NCBI GenBank assembly: GCA_041905595.1
Contig: JAYRKT010000009.1
Span: 62,001-126,000 of the forward strand
Length of the DNA stretch: 64,000 bases
Direction: 5' to 3'
DNA from: Aliitabrizicola sp041905595
GTDB taxonomy: Bacteria > Pseudomonadota > Alphaproteobacteria > Rhodobacterales > Rhodobacteraceae
The notes under the pieces: generated by a model
Seen by the model: the letters and a program-made list of their open reading frames with translations, nothing else
Told to the model about the DNA's origin: nothing
Database searches by the model: none
Position numbers and translations under genes: made by a program
In this document: piece by piece, positions 51,012 to 58,775 of the stretch
How positions within the stretch are numbered: position 1 is the stretch's first letter
Layout: each line of letters starts with the position of its first letter

Positions 51012-52169
51012 ATGAAACGGCTGAACTGGGGTCTGATCGGTGGTGGCAAAGGCAGCCAGATCGGACCGGCCCATCGCATCGCAGCTGGGCTCGACGGGTA
51101 TTTCACCCTGGCCGCCGGGGCGCTCGACGTCGATCCCGAGGCGGGTCGCGCCTTCGCCAGCGATCTCGGAATCGCGCCCGACCGGGCCTATGGCGACTGG
51201 TGCGAGATGCTCGAAGGCGAAAGGAACCGGCCCGACCGGATCGATCTGGTGACGGTGGCTACGCCGAACGCAACCCACTACGCCATCGCCAAGGCCTTTC
51301 TGGAGGCAGGCATCAACGTGCTTTGCGAAAAGCCGATGACGGTGACCGAAGCCGAGGCCGAGGACCTCGTGTTGACCGCCCGAAGGATGGGCCGCATCTG
51401 CGCGGTGAACTATGGTTATACCGGCTATGCACTTGTGCGGCACATGCGGGCGATGGTGGCGCGCGGCGATCTTGGCCGGGTGCGGGTCGTCGTGGCCGAG
51501 TTCGCCCACGGCCATCACGCCAACGCCGCCGATGCCGACAACCCGCGCGTCCGCTGGCGCTACGATCCGGCGCAGGCCGGCGTTTCGGCCCAGTTCGCCG
51601 ATTGCGGCATCCACGCGCTGCATATGGCAAGCTTCGTCACCGGCCAGGAGGTTGCGCGCCTGTCTTCGGATTTCGCCTCTTGCCTGCCCTCCCGGGTGCT
51701 GGAGGACGACGCGATGGTGAACTTCCGGATGGACGGCGGTGCAGTCGGGCGTCTCTGGACCTCGTCCGTTGCCATCGGGCGGCAGCACGGTCTGACGCTC
51801 CAAGTGTTCGGCGAGACAGGTGGCCTGCGATGGGCGCAGGAACAGCCCAACCAGCTTTACTACATGCCGCTCGGGGCGCGTTTGCAGGTCATCGAACGTG
51901 GCGAGGGCAATCTCTCGCCCGAGGCCGACCGGGCAAGCCGGGTGACGGTCGGCCATGCCGAGGGTATGCCGCTCGCCTTCGGCAACATCTATCGCGACCT
52001 GGCGGAAAGCCTTCTGGCAGCAGCCGAGGGGCGCAGCCCGGACCCGGCGGTGACGCTGTTCCCGACGGCAGAGGACGGGCTTCGATCGATCGCCGCGATC
52101 CATGCCGCGGTGGCGTCGGCCAAGTCCGACGGCGCCTGGGTTGATGCGCGGCCCCGGCTGTTTCGCTAG
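51012..52169 (+). CDS. Gfo/Idh/MocA-family dehydrogenase (second copy)
   Basis: A 385-residue dehydrogenase with GLIGGGKGSQIGPAHRIAA at the N-terminus (the longer variant of the Rossmann motif), CEKPMTVTEAEAEDLV, and a QFADCGIHALHMASFVTG metal/His region. AGGAGG precedes the ATG. It is more distant from the 49007 gene than a recent duplicate would be, so they arose separately. Its stop overlaps the convergent LacI gene by 4 nt. Confidence 0.9.
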   Translation: MKRLNWGLIGGGKGSQIGPAHRIAAGLDGYFTLAAGALDVDPEAGRAFASDLGIAPDRAYGDWCEMLEGERNRPDRIDLVTVATPNATHYAIAKAFLEAGINVLCEKPMTVTEAEAEDLVLTARRMGRICAVNYGYTGYALVRHMRAMVARGDLGRVRVVVAEFAHGHHANAADADNPRVRWRYDPAQAGVSAQFADCGIHALHMASFVTGQEVARLSSDFASCLPSRVLEDDAMVNFRMDGGAVGRLWTSSVAIGRQHGLTLQVFGETGGLRWAQEQPNQLYYMPLGARLQVIERGEGNLSPEADRASRVTVGHAEGMPLAFGNIYRDLAESLLAAAEGRSPDPAVTLFPTAEDGLRSIAAIHAAVASAKSDGAWVDARPRLFR

Positions 52170-53164
52170 GGCAAGGAGCGCAGCGTTCGCCGCTCGACGA
52201 TGTGGCAGGGAAAGATCCGCACCTCGGGCGCGCGCCCAGGATCATCGAAAGACGAGGCGATGAGTTCGATCGAGGCGTTCACGATCGCTTCGAAGGGCTG
52301 ATGGATCGTCGTAAGGCCGATATTGGACCAGCCGGCAATCTCCATGTCGTTGAGGCCGATGATGCCAAGATCCTCGGGTACCCGCAACGCGGCCTCAGCG
52401 GCCGCTGACAATGCCCCGATCGACAGAACATCGTCGGCGCAGAACCAGGCGTCTGGCCGCACCGACATTTCCAGAAGGCGTCGCATCGCCTGATGGCCGG
52501 CCTCGAAACTGTAGGCCCCGGCGAAATCGACACTGACGGCAATGCCCTGCCCCGAAGCTACCTCCGAAAAGCCTGCCAACCGGTCCTGCGTGGTCGAGGC
52601 TTCCTCGGGCCCACCCAGAAACCCGAGCCGCCGGTATCCGCGAGCAAGCAGGGTCTGGGCCGCCATCCGCCCCGCTGCGATGTTGTCGATCGCGACGACG
52701 TTCACCTGCGGATCAGCAGAGGCACGGCCGAAGGCATGCACGACCGGCAGCCCCGCCTCGCGGAAAGCCCGCGCGAAGTCGGTCGGCAGATGCGACGAAG
52801 CGACGATGACACCATCGACGGAATACTGGCGCAGCAGTTGGACCGACCGGTCAGGATCGGCGTCATCCGTCAGGTTGAGCAGCAGCGGCCGCAGCCCCCG
52901 CTCCTGGATTGCCCGGGTGAAAAGGTCGAAGACCTGCAGGAAGACCGGGTTGCGGAAGTTGTTCGAAACCAGCCCGACAAGTTGGGTCCGGCGCGTCGTG
53001 AGGCTTCTGGCAAGCATGTTCGGACTGTAGCCGAGTTCGGCGGCGGCCTTTTCCACCTTGGCGCGGGTCTTGGCAGAGATGGACGCGCCCTCGGTGAAGG
53101 CGCGCGATACCGCCGCCCGCGAGACACCCGCCCGCTCCGCCACCTCTTTCAGCGTAATCGCCAT
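52166..53164 (-). CDS. LacI-family regulator of the inositol-type cluster
   Basis: A complete 332-residue LacI repressor. HTH at 1-25 (ITLKEVAERAGVSRAAVSRAF), hinge YSPNMLARSLTTRRTQLVGLVSNNFRNPVF, then a sugar-binding-protein-like core with VIVASSHLP, GPEEASTTQDRLAGF and PEDLGIIGLNDMEIAGW. It is convergent with the second Gfo/Idh gene. The palindrome at 48968-48983 is the most likely target; no similar site is seen in front of the gene itself. Confidence 0.93.
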   Translation of the reverse strand: MAITLKEVAERAGVSRAAVSRAFTEGASISAKTRAKVEKAAAELGYSPNMLARSLTTRRTQLVGLVSNNFRNPVFLQVFDLFTRAIQERGLRPLLLNLTDDADPDRSVQLLRQYSVDGVIVASSHLPTDFARAFREAGLPVVHAFGRASADPQVNVVAIDNIAAGRMAAQTLLARGYRRLGFLGGPEEASTTQDRLAGFSEVASGQGIAVSVDFAGAYSFEAGHQAMRRLLEMSVRPDAWFCADDVLSIGALSAAAEAALRVPEDLGIIGLNDMEIAGWSNIGLTTIHQPFEAIVNASIELIASSFDDPGRAPEVRIFPCHIVERRTLRSLP

Positions 53165-53773
53165 CGGGCCCCGCAGTCGCCAGTTCCTGATCCCGCCACG
53201 CTAGGTCATGCAGTCGCTGCTGTCATCTCCGCTACCGTGGCAAAACGCTGCGCGCGGAACCGGCGGCAGCCAGGATTTAGGGCGCATCAGCGCCGCCGAC
53301 TTTTTCCCGAACGCCTTGAGCCGTTCGCGCGCGGCAAACTGGGTGTTGACCACTCCGGCGACGCCGGCTTCTGCATAGGCGGCATCAAGTGCCGACATGT
53401 TCTGCATGTGGCTGATGGCTGAGCATCTCACAAACAACCCTTTCGACCGCAATGAGCGCATCCGGGTTATGGCAATCCCGTCGCAGGCCCATCGAAGCGA
53501 GCCGGGTGAACCCGCGAGCCCGTGGGGCCGTCCCACGCACCCACATGAACGGATCTTCGCCTTCAACGGGTATGGAAGTCAGCGCCAACACCCGACTTAA
53601 CATCAGCGTAGACCGCTTGAATTTAATCAATTAGCGTTCATCGAAAACCCTGGGGAGGGAACGGTGACACGCAGTTGTATTTGCCGTTCGGGATCTGTCC
53701 CGCGAACGCAAATCGGCGCGATCCCTGACCTGTATCTTCTCGCGTCCCCGCCATCGGGAGTACCAGTGCAGAA
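53165..53773. other. Gene-poor 609-nt region, possible decayed coding sequence
   Basis: No convincing gene. Two short minus-strand open frames (about 53630-53385 and 53566-53201) overlap in different frames and read in the same direction, the second containing DAAYAEAGVAGVVNTQFAARERLKAFG. They could be the halves of one frameshifted, decayed gene, but I recognise no family. The AT-richer end near 53600-53640 and the stretch before the cyclase ATG (weak GGGAG at about -14) should hold the cyclase promoter; no clear boxes were found. Confidence 0.4.
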
Positions 53774-56700
53774 ATGACAAGTGGTGTTTTCGAGGTGTTG
53801 GGCCAGCTTGGGGTGACAGACCTCGCGCAGGCCTTTGTCGCAAGCGACGTACAAGCAGACCAGATTCCCCGTCTGACCGATCTCGATCTGGAAAGGATGG
53901 GGCTTTCGCCGGACCAGCGCGCGCGCTTTCTTGAGGCGGTCCGTGCGTCCCCCCAATTACAGCCCCGGAGGTCTGCGGCACCCGCCGCTGAGCGTCGGCA
54001 GCTGACCACGCTGTTCTCGGATCTGGTCGGATCGACGCAACTCGCGAACTCGCTGGATCCCGAAGACCTGCGCGACGTGATCCGTGCCTATCAGCGCCTT
54101 TGTTCGAGGGTCATTACCGCGCATGGCGGGCACATCGCCTATGCGCAGGGCGACGGCATCATGGCCTATTTCGGCTTTCCGAACGCACGCGAGGACGATC
54201 CCGTCCGATCCGTGCGGGCGGGACTGGAGCTGGCTTATGAGGTTGCGGCCCTGAAGACGGTGCGCGATGTCCACCTGCGGGTGCGGATCGGCATTGCGAC
54301 CGGAGTCGTGGTGGTCGGTGATGCTGAAGAAATCGCTTCGGCGGGCTCCATCGTCGTCGGGGAAACACCCAATCTTGCCGCCAGGCTGCAGCAACTCGCG
54401 GCGCCCGGCGAGGTGCTGGTCAGCGAGACGACAAAGTACCTTTGCGGCGCCACCTTCGAGAGCGAGAACCGCGGCACGGCTGAACTCAAGGGCTTCAGCG
54501 CGCCGGTGACCTATTATCGTGTGCTTGGCGAGAATTCCTCCGCCTCCCGGTTCGAGGCGCAGACCCGCGGCAATCTTCGGCCGATCGTCGGGCGCGACAC
54601 GGAACTTGCCCGGCTCGCAGCGATGTGGGATGCGGTCCGGTCTGGAAAGGGGACGACCACCATCATTTGTGGTGAAGCTGGCATCGGCAAGTCCCGCCTG
54701 TCCCAGGCCGTCTTGCAGATGGCACGACAAAACGGCGACAGGGTGCTTCAATGGCAGTGCGCGGCCCATCTGGTCAACCGCCCCCTGCACCCCGTCGCAC
54801 GCGAAATCGAAACAGCGATCGGCATCCAGAAAAGTCATTCCGCAGAGGGACGCCGGTCGGCCCTGCGCGCCTTTCTGCAGTCGACCTCGGGCTTTGACGA
54901 ACAGGGTGAATCCGCGCTGGCCGATCTTCTGGGCCTTGGACGGAGCGATCAGCAGGCTGGCGATCCCCAGGCGCGCGCAAGGTTGCTGTTCGACACGCTG
55001 ATCAAGCGCATCGGCCACATGGCAGCCGATCGCCCGTTGGTCGTCGTCCTTGAGGACGCCCACTGGGCCGACTCCGCAACGATCGACCTGATCGCGCAGC
55101 TGATCCCCCAAATCGAGGATCTCCCTGTCCTGCTGGTCGTCACCCACCGTCCGGAATTCGTACCGCCCTGGCCGGATGCGACCATCAACGGAATCGTGCT
55201 TGGCGCGATCGACAATGATGCGATCGCCACGCTTGTGCAGCAGGTGGCGCAGGATCGCGACCTGCCGCCCGGTGTCGCGCAGACGATCGTGTCCAAGGCC
55301 GGGGGCGTACCGCTGTTTGCAGAGGAACTGACCCGGAACCTGCTCGATTCCTTCCAGGACGGGGCTCTCGGATCTGCTGCAGCACGCGCAATCTCTATCC
55401 CGTCGACGCTGCAGGACTCGCTGATGGAGCGACTGGATCGCCTGAAGGACGCCAAGGAGCTGGCTCAGCTCGGCAGCGTGATCGGGCGGGAATTCAACGC
55501 CGAAATGCTGCGGATCATTGTTCCCAACCATCCCGACATCGAGGGTGGGCTGGACCTGCTTTGCCGATCGGGCCTTGCCTACGAACAGCCGGGCGCCGGG
55601 TCAAATGCGATCGTCTTCCACCACGCACTGGTGCAGGACGCCGCCTATGAGACACTGCTCAAGAAGCGCCGACGCGATATCCACCGATCCATCGCTGAAG
55701 CGATGCTTGCTGGAACCAGCGCATTCGCTGGCGCCGAACCTGAAACCGTGGCGCGCCACTGTTCGATTGGTGGGCTGGATGAACCTGCCGTGCGCCACTG
55801 GTTGCTTGCCGGGCTCAACGCCCTGGACAAGGCGGCCTACCAGCCGGCGCTTGCGCATCTGACCGGCGCGCTCAGGGACCTCGAGGGAGTACAGGACGGC
55901 AGGCTGAAGGACCGGTTGGAGCTTGAGGTCCAGATGGCTCTTGCCCCGGCGATCATGTCGTTGCGCGGGTGGGCCGACCCCGAGGTCGAGCGCGCCTGCA
56001 GCCGCGCGCTCGACCTTGCGGTTGCCGTGGGCGACCGGGCGGCAGAGATGGGGGCGGTCTGGGGACTCTGGACCAACAGCTATCTGCGCGGCGATCTGAA
56101 TGCCGGTCTGACCGTGGCGCGAAAGGTGGCGAAGCTTGCTGCAGCGGATGGCGCGCGCTTGTCGGCGCTCGAGGCCGGGCATGCGATGTCCTATTCTCAC
56201 TATTCGCGCGGCGAATTCCGCGAGACCCTGACCGAGGTCGAGGCCGGGCTGAGCCGCTATGCCCGCGAGGATGATGTCCTTGGCCTGCGTCTGTTCCAGC
56301 TTTCGCCGAGCGCGGCCATGCTGACGATCTCGTCCAACGCCCACTGGTTCCTTGGCAACGACACGGCCGCCGACAATGCACTGGCCGCCGCGCATTCCAG
56401 GGCGGAAGAACTCGATCATGTCGGCGCGCTTGTCCATACGCTGTGCGTATCCTCGTTCAATCTTCTGTTCCGCGAGGACTGGGACCGTCTCCAGCCGATC
56501 GCAGAACGGGCGCTGCGTATCTCCGAGGCGGAAGGCTTTGCCTTCTGGACACCGATGGCGCGCTCTTACCTCGTTCTGGCGGAGCAGCGCGACGTGGCGA
56601 CCGTGGGCGCTGCTGTCGGCGGCTTCATCGATGTCTTCTCGGGGCTGGGATACAACCTGACGCTCAGCCAGTTCGAGCCAGCCTATGCGAAAGCGCTTCT

Positions 56701-56962
56701 GGAAAACGGCGATCCCGCGACCGCCGAACAGCGACTGACCCGAAGCATCACAAGCGCCGACGCAAGGGCCGAACGCTGCTACATGCCCGAGGCCCTGCGG
56801 CTGCGGGGCGAGGCGCGGATAGCCCTGGGGGACAAAGCGGCCGCGTTTGACGACTTTGCCGCCGCCCTGCGGCTCGCACAAGAACAGCACGCCGTTCCAC
56901 TGATCGAACGTGCGCGGGCGAGCCTCGCCCTGCGTGGACTCGAACCTAGCCAGATGAATTGA
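53774..56962 (+). CDS. SAM-domain / class III nucleotide cyclase / AAA-STAND / TPR regulator
   Basis: A 1062-residue multidomain protein. A SAM-like domain (about 5-57) precedes a class III cyclase domain (about 75-250) with metal Asp83 (FSDLVGST) and Asp127 (YAQGDGIMAYFG), and the transition-state pair Asn200/Arg204 (NLAARLQ). A VGRDTEL linker leads to a STAND/AAA ATPase with Walker A GEAGIGKS at 300-307 and Walker B LVVVLEDAHWAD. The remaining 400 residues are TPR-like helices. It likely makes cAMP under control of the ATPase/TPR sensor. First gene of the encapsulin operon; the encapsulin start follows 36 nt later. Confidence 0.9.
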   Translation: MTSGVFEVLGQLGVTDLAQAFVASDVQADQIPRLTDLDLERMGLSPDQRARFLEAVRASPQLQPRRSAAPAAERRQLTTLFSDLVGSTQLANSLDPEDLRDVIRAYQRLCSRVITAHGGHIAYAQGDGIMAYFGFPNAREDDPVRSVRAGLELAYEVAALKTVRDVHLRVRIGIATGVVVVGDAEEIASAGSIVVGETPNLAARLQQLAAPGEVLVSETTKYLCGATFESENRGTAELKGFSAPVTYYRVLGENSSASRFEAQTRGNLRPIVGRDTELARLAAMWDAVRSGKGTTTIICGEAGIGKSRLSQAVLQMARQNGDRVLQWQCAAHLVNRPLHPVAREIETAIGIQKSHSAEGRRSALRAFLQSTSGFDEQGESALADLLGLGRSDQQAGDPQARARLLFDTLIKRIGHMAADRPLVVVLEDAHWADSATIDLIAQLIPQIEDLPVLLVVTHRPEFVPPWPDATINGIVLGAIDNDAIATLVQQVAQDRDLPPGVAQTIVSKAGGVPLFAEELTRNLLDSFQDGALGSAAARAISIPSTLQDSLMERLDRLKDAKELAQLGSVIGREFNAEMLRIIVPNHPDIEGGLDLLCRSGLAYEQPGAGSNAIVFHHALVQDAAYETLLKKRRRDIHRSIAEAMLAGTSAFAGAEPETVARHCSIGGLDEPAVRHWLLAGLNALDKAAYQPALAHLTGALRDLEGVQDGRLKDRLELEVQMALAPAIMSLRGWADPEVERACSRALDLAVAVGDRAAEMGAVWGLWTNSYLRGDLNAGLTVARKVAKLAAADGARLSALEAGHAMSYSHYSRGEFRETLTEVEAGLSRYAREDDVLGLRLFQLSPSAAMLTISSNAHWFLGNDTAADNALAAAHSRAEELDHVGALVHTLCVSSFNLLFREDWDRLQPIAERALRISEAEGFAFWTPMARSYLVLAEQRDVATVGAAVGGFIDVFSGLGYNLTLSQFEPAYAKALLENGDPATAEQRLTRSITSADARAERCYMPEALRLRGEARIALGDKAAAFDDFAAALRLAQEQHAVPLIERARASLALRGLEPSQMN

Positions 56963-56998
56963 CGCCATGACAGCCATCCTGCCGAAAAGGAAAACGAA

Positions 56999-57880
56999 AT
57001 GAGTGACGGCCAGATCCCGTGGGGCGATGCCGAATGGTCACGCGTGCGGCAGATCGTTCATGACGAGGCCATGCGCGCGCGCGTGGCGGCTTCGTTCCTT
57101 CCGCTTTACGGCCCCCTGCAAGGTGGAGCGGAAACCGCGACATTGAACCGGCTGGAAGTTCGCAATTCCGATCGTCCAGGCACCCCGGGGATGCTCGAGG
57201 TGAACGATCGGACGACAAAGCCCTTTGTCTCGGTTTCGGTCAATGTCCACCTTAAGAACCACATGCTTGCCGACCCAGAGCTGCTGGCGGCAACTGCGCT
57301 GTTCCGCCGTGCGGCGGGAATTGTCGCTCGGGTGGAGGATGCGGTCCTTTTCAATGGCAAGAAGGGCAGCGGCGACCTGCTTGGTGCGGACGGTATCGAA
57401 AAGGTCTACCACGTCAGCGATTCAGGCGAATACGAGGGCATCTCGGCCGAAGAACGGCACCATGTAACGGTTGCGCGCGGATCGAAGGACGAACAAGGAC
57501 CGAACGTGTTCCGGGCCGTCGTGCAGGCCGTTCTGGATCTTGAAATGTCGGGTTATCACCGGCCCTTCGCCGTGGTTCTGGCCCATGACCTGTTCGGCGA
57601 GATCCATGAGCCGATCCCGAAGTCGATGGTCCTGCCTCGCGATGGCATCCCGCCGATCATCGAAGGGCCGCTGGTCCGCTCGAGCAGCCTTCCTCTGGGT
57701 ACGGGCCTTGTGATCTCCCTGCAGGGCGACCCCGTCGAAATCGTGGTGCCAAGCGACATATCGGTGCGTTACCTGCAGGCGACGCTGGAAGGCAGCCATG
57801 TCTTCCGCGTCTCGCAGCGCTTCCTGCTGCGGGTCAAGGATGGCCGGGCCATCGCCGTGCTGAAGCGCGACAAGGCCTGA
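56999..57880 (+). CDS. Encapsulin nanocompartment shell protein (family 1, linocin/HK97 fold)
   Basis: A 293-residue HK97-fold shell protein. It lines up with Myxococcus EncA-type encapsulins recalled from memory: EW near the start, then YGPLQGGAET (EncA YGPLGAGVQT), a VARVEDAVLFNG segment (QQEDELIFYG), PFAVVLAHDLFGEIH (PYAVVLSPRLYSQLH) and the end HVFRVSQRFLLRVKDGRAIAVLK. An insertion of about 30 residues (135-165) is unusual. Such proteins self-assemble into cages loaded with cargo enzymes via short C-terminal tags. Downstream neighbours are the expected cargo; AAGGAAAA serves as ribosome site. It is not the SrpI/EshA (family 2) type. Confidence 0.88.
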   Translation: MSDGQIPWGDAEWSRVRQIVHDEAMRARVAASFLPLYGPLQGGAETATLNRLEVRNSDRPGTPGMLEVNDRTTKPFVSVSVNVHLKNHMLADPELLAATALFRRAAGIVARVEDAVLFNGKKGSGDLLGADGIEKVYHVSDSGEYEGISAEERHHVTVARGSKDEQGPNVFRAVVQAVLDLEMSGYHRPFAVVLAHDLFGEIHEPIPKSMVLPRDGIPPIIEGPLVRSSSLPLGTGLVISLQGDPVEIVVPSDISVRYLQATLEGSHVFRVSQRFLLRVKDGRAIAVLKRDKA

Positions 57881-57887
57881 CGGTCCG

Positions 57888-58766
57888 GTGGGCGAATGCT
57901 GGGATAGCGGCGTCGGGTTCTCCTGGACGCCAGCCGCGGTTGAAGCGGCGCGCCAGGGCAAGACGCTTGGCGCGCTGATCCGTGTGTTTCCCGCACATCC
58001 GGCCAATGCGGTGAAGGCGGTGTTCAGCATTGCCGGTGGTCCCGATCGCGAAGTCCGTGCGAATCCGGTCGGACTGGATCCCGCCAGCGGCGCGCAGATC
58101 TTCGCGCTCGCCCTTCCTGAACCGCCTCCGGGCACCGAAATGGTCTGGCGACCGGTCCTTCTGCGTTCGGGTCGGTCAATCGACCCAAAGCAAAAGGGCG
58201 TCCCGCCGGACCGGGTGGGTGCCGTGCCCCCGCCTCCCTCGGAAGCCACGTCGACTCCGGTCACGCCGTCTCACCCGGCCCGCTTTCCGCTGGAACCGGT
58301 CTTTCTGTTCCGTGTCACCGCACCCGTCTATCCCGACGATGATCCAGTCGGCGAAACCCCGGACGGATTGCGCCTGCTGTTCGCTCTGAGGGATGGCGGC
58401 ACCGTGCGCGGTCCGGGCCTGAACGGCGACATCCTGCACAAGGGTGGCGACTGGATGCGAGTTCGCCCCGATGGTGTGGGGGTCTGCGCCATCGACGCGC
58501 TGATCCGCATCCCGGATCGCGGCATCGTCCAGACAGAATACAACGGGATGGTCGATTTCGGTCCCGATGGCTATGCGCAATTGGCGCGTGGCGGTGGTCC
58601 GCGCCGGGCGCCGCTGCGCTTCGCGCCGCGCTACCTGACCGCGATCCCCGAGCTGAAATGGATCAACCGCCTGCAATGCTTCAGCATCGGCGAGGTCGAT
58701 CTGCAGCGGCACATCGTCGAATACGACCTCTACGCCTTCGGTCCGATCGACCGCACCCCCGGATAG
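57888..58766 (+). CDS. DUF3237 (UPF0311) domain protein with extra N-terminal beta domain
   Basis: A 292-residue protein starting at GTG 57888, 7 nt after the encapsulin stop. Residues about 133-287 form a DUF3237 beta-barrel (PVGETPDGLRLLFALRDGGTVRGPGLNGDILHKGGDWMRVRPDGVG, then YLTAIPELKWINRLQCFSIGE). Residues 1-100 look like an unrelated beta-sandwich, joined by a Pro/Ser/Thr-rich linker (101-132). DUF3237 proteins have no settled function. Stable barrel plus linker would suit an accessory protein bound to the shell, or a cargo. No catalytic motif is recognised. Confidence 0.8.
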   Translation: MGECWDSGVGFSWTPAAVEAARQGKTLGALIRVFPAHPANAVKAVFSIAGGPDREVRANPVGLDPASGAQIFALALPEPPPGTEMVWRPVLLRSGRSIDPKQKGVPPDRVGAVPPPPSEATSTPVTPSHPARFPLEPVFLFRVTAPVYPDDDPVGETPDGLRLLFALRDGGTVRGPGLNGDILHKGGDWMRVRPDGVGVCAIDALIRIPDRGIVQTEYNGMVDFGPDGYAQLARGGGPRRAPLRFAPRYLTAIPELKWINRLQCFSIGEVDLQRHIVEYDLYAFGPIDRTPG

Positions 58767-58775
58767 GAACGCGCC

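Noticed and set aside
50055..52103. A 682-codon open frame antisense to the IolE-like and Gfo/Idh genes
   Set aside because: Low-complexity, basic translation without motifs; both genes beneath it carry clear family signatures.
56999..57880. Phage major capsid protein
   Set aside because: The fold is shared, but no portal, terminase, protease or tail genes are present, and the sequence aligns with EncA-type encapsulins rather than phage capsids.
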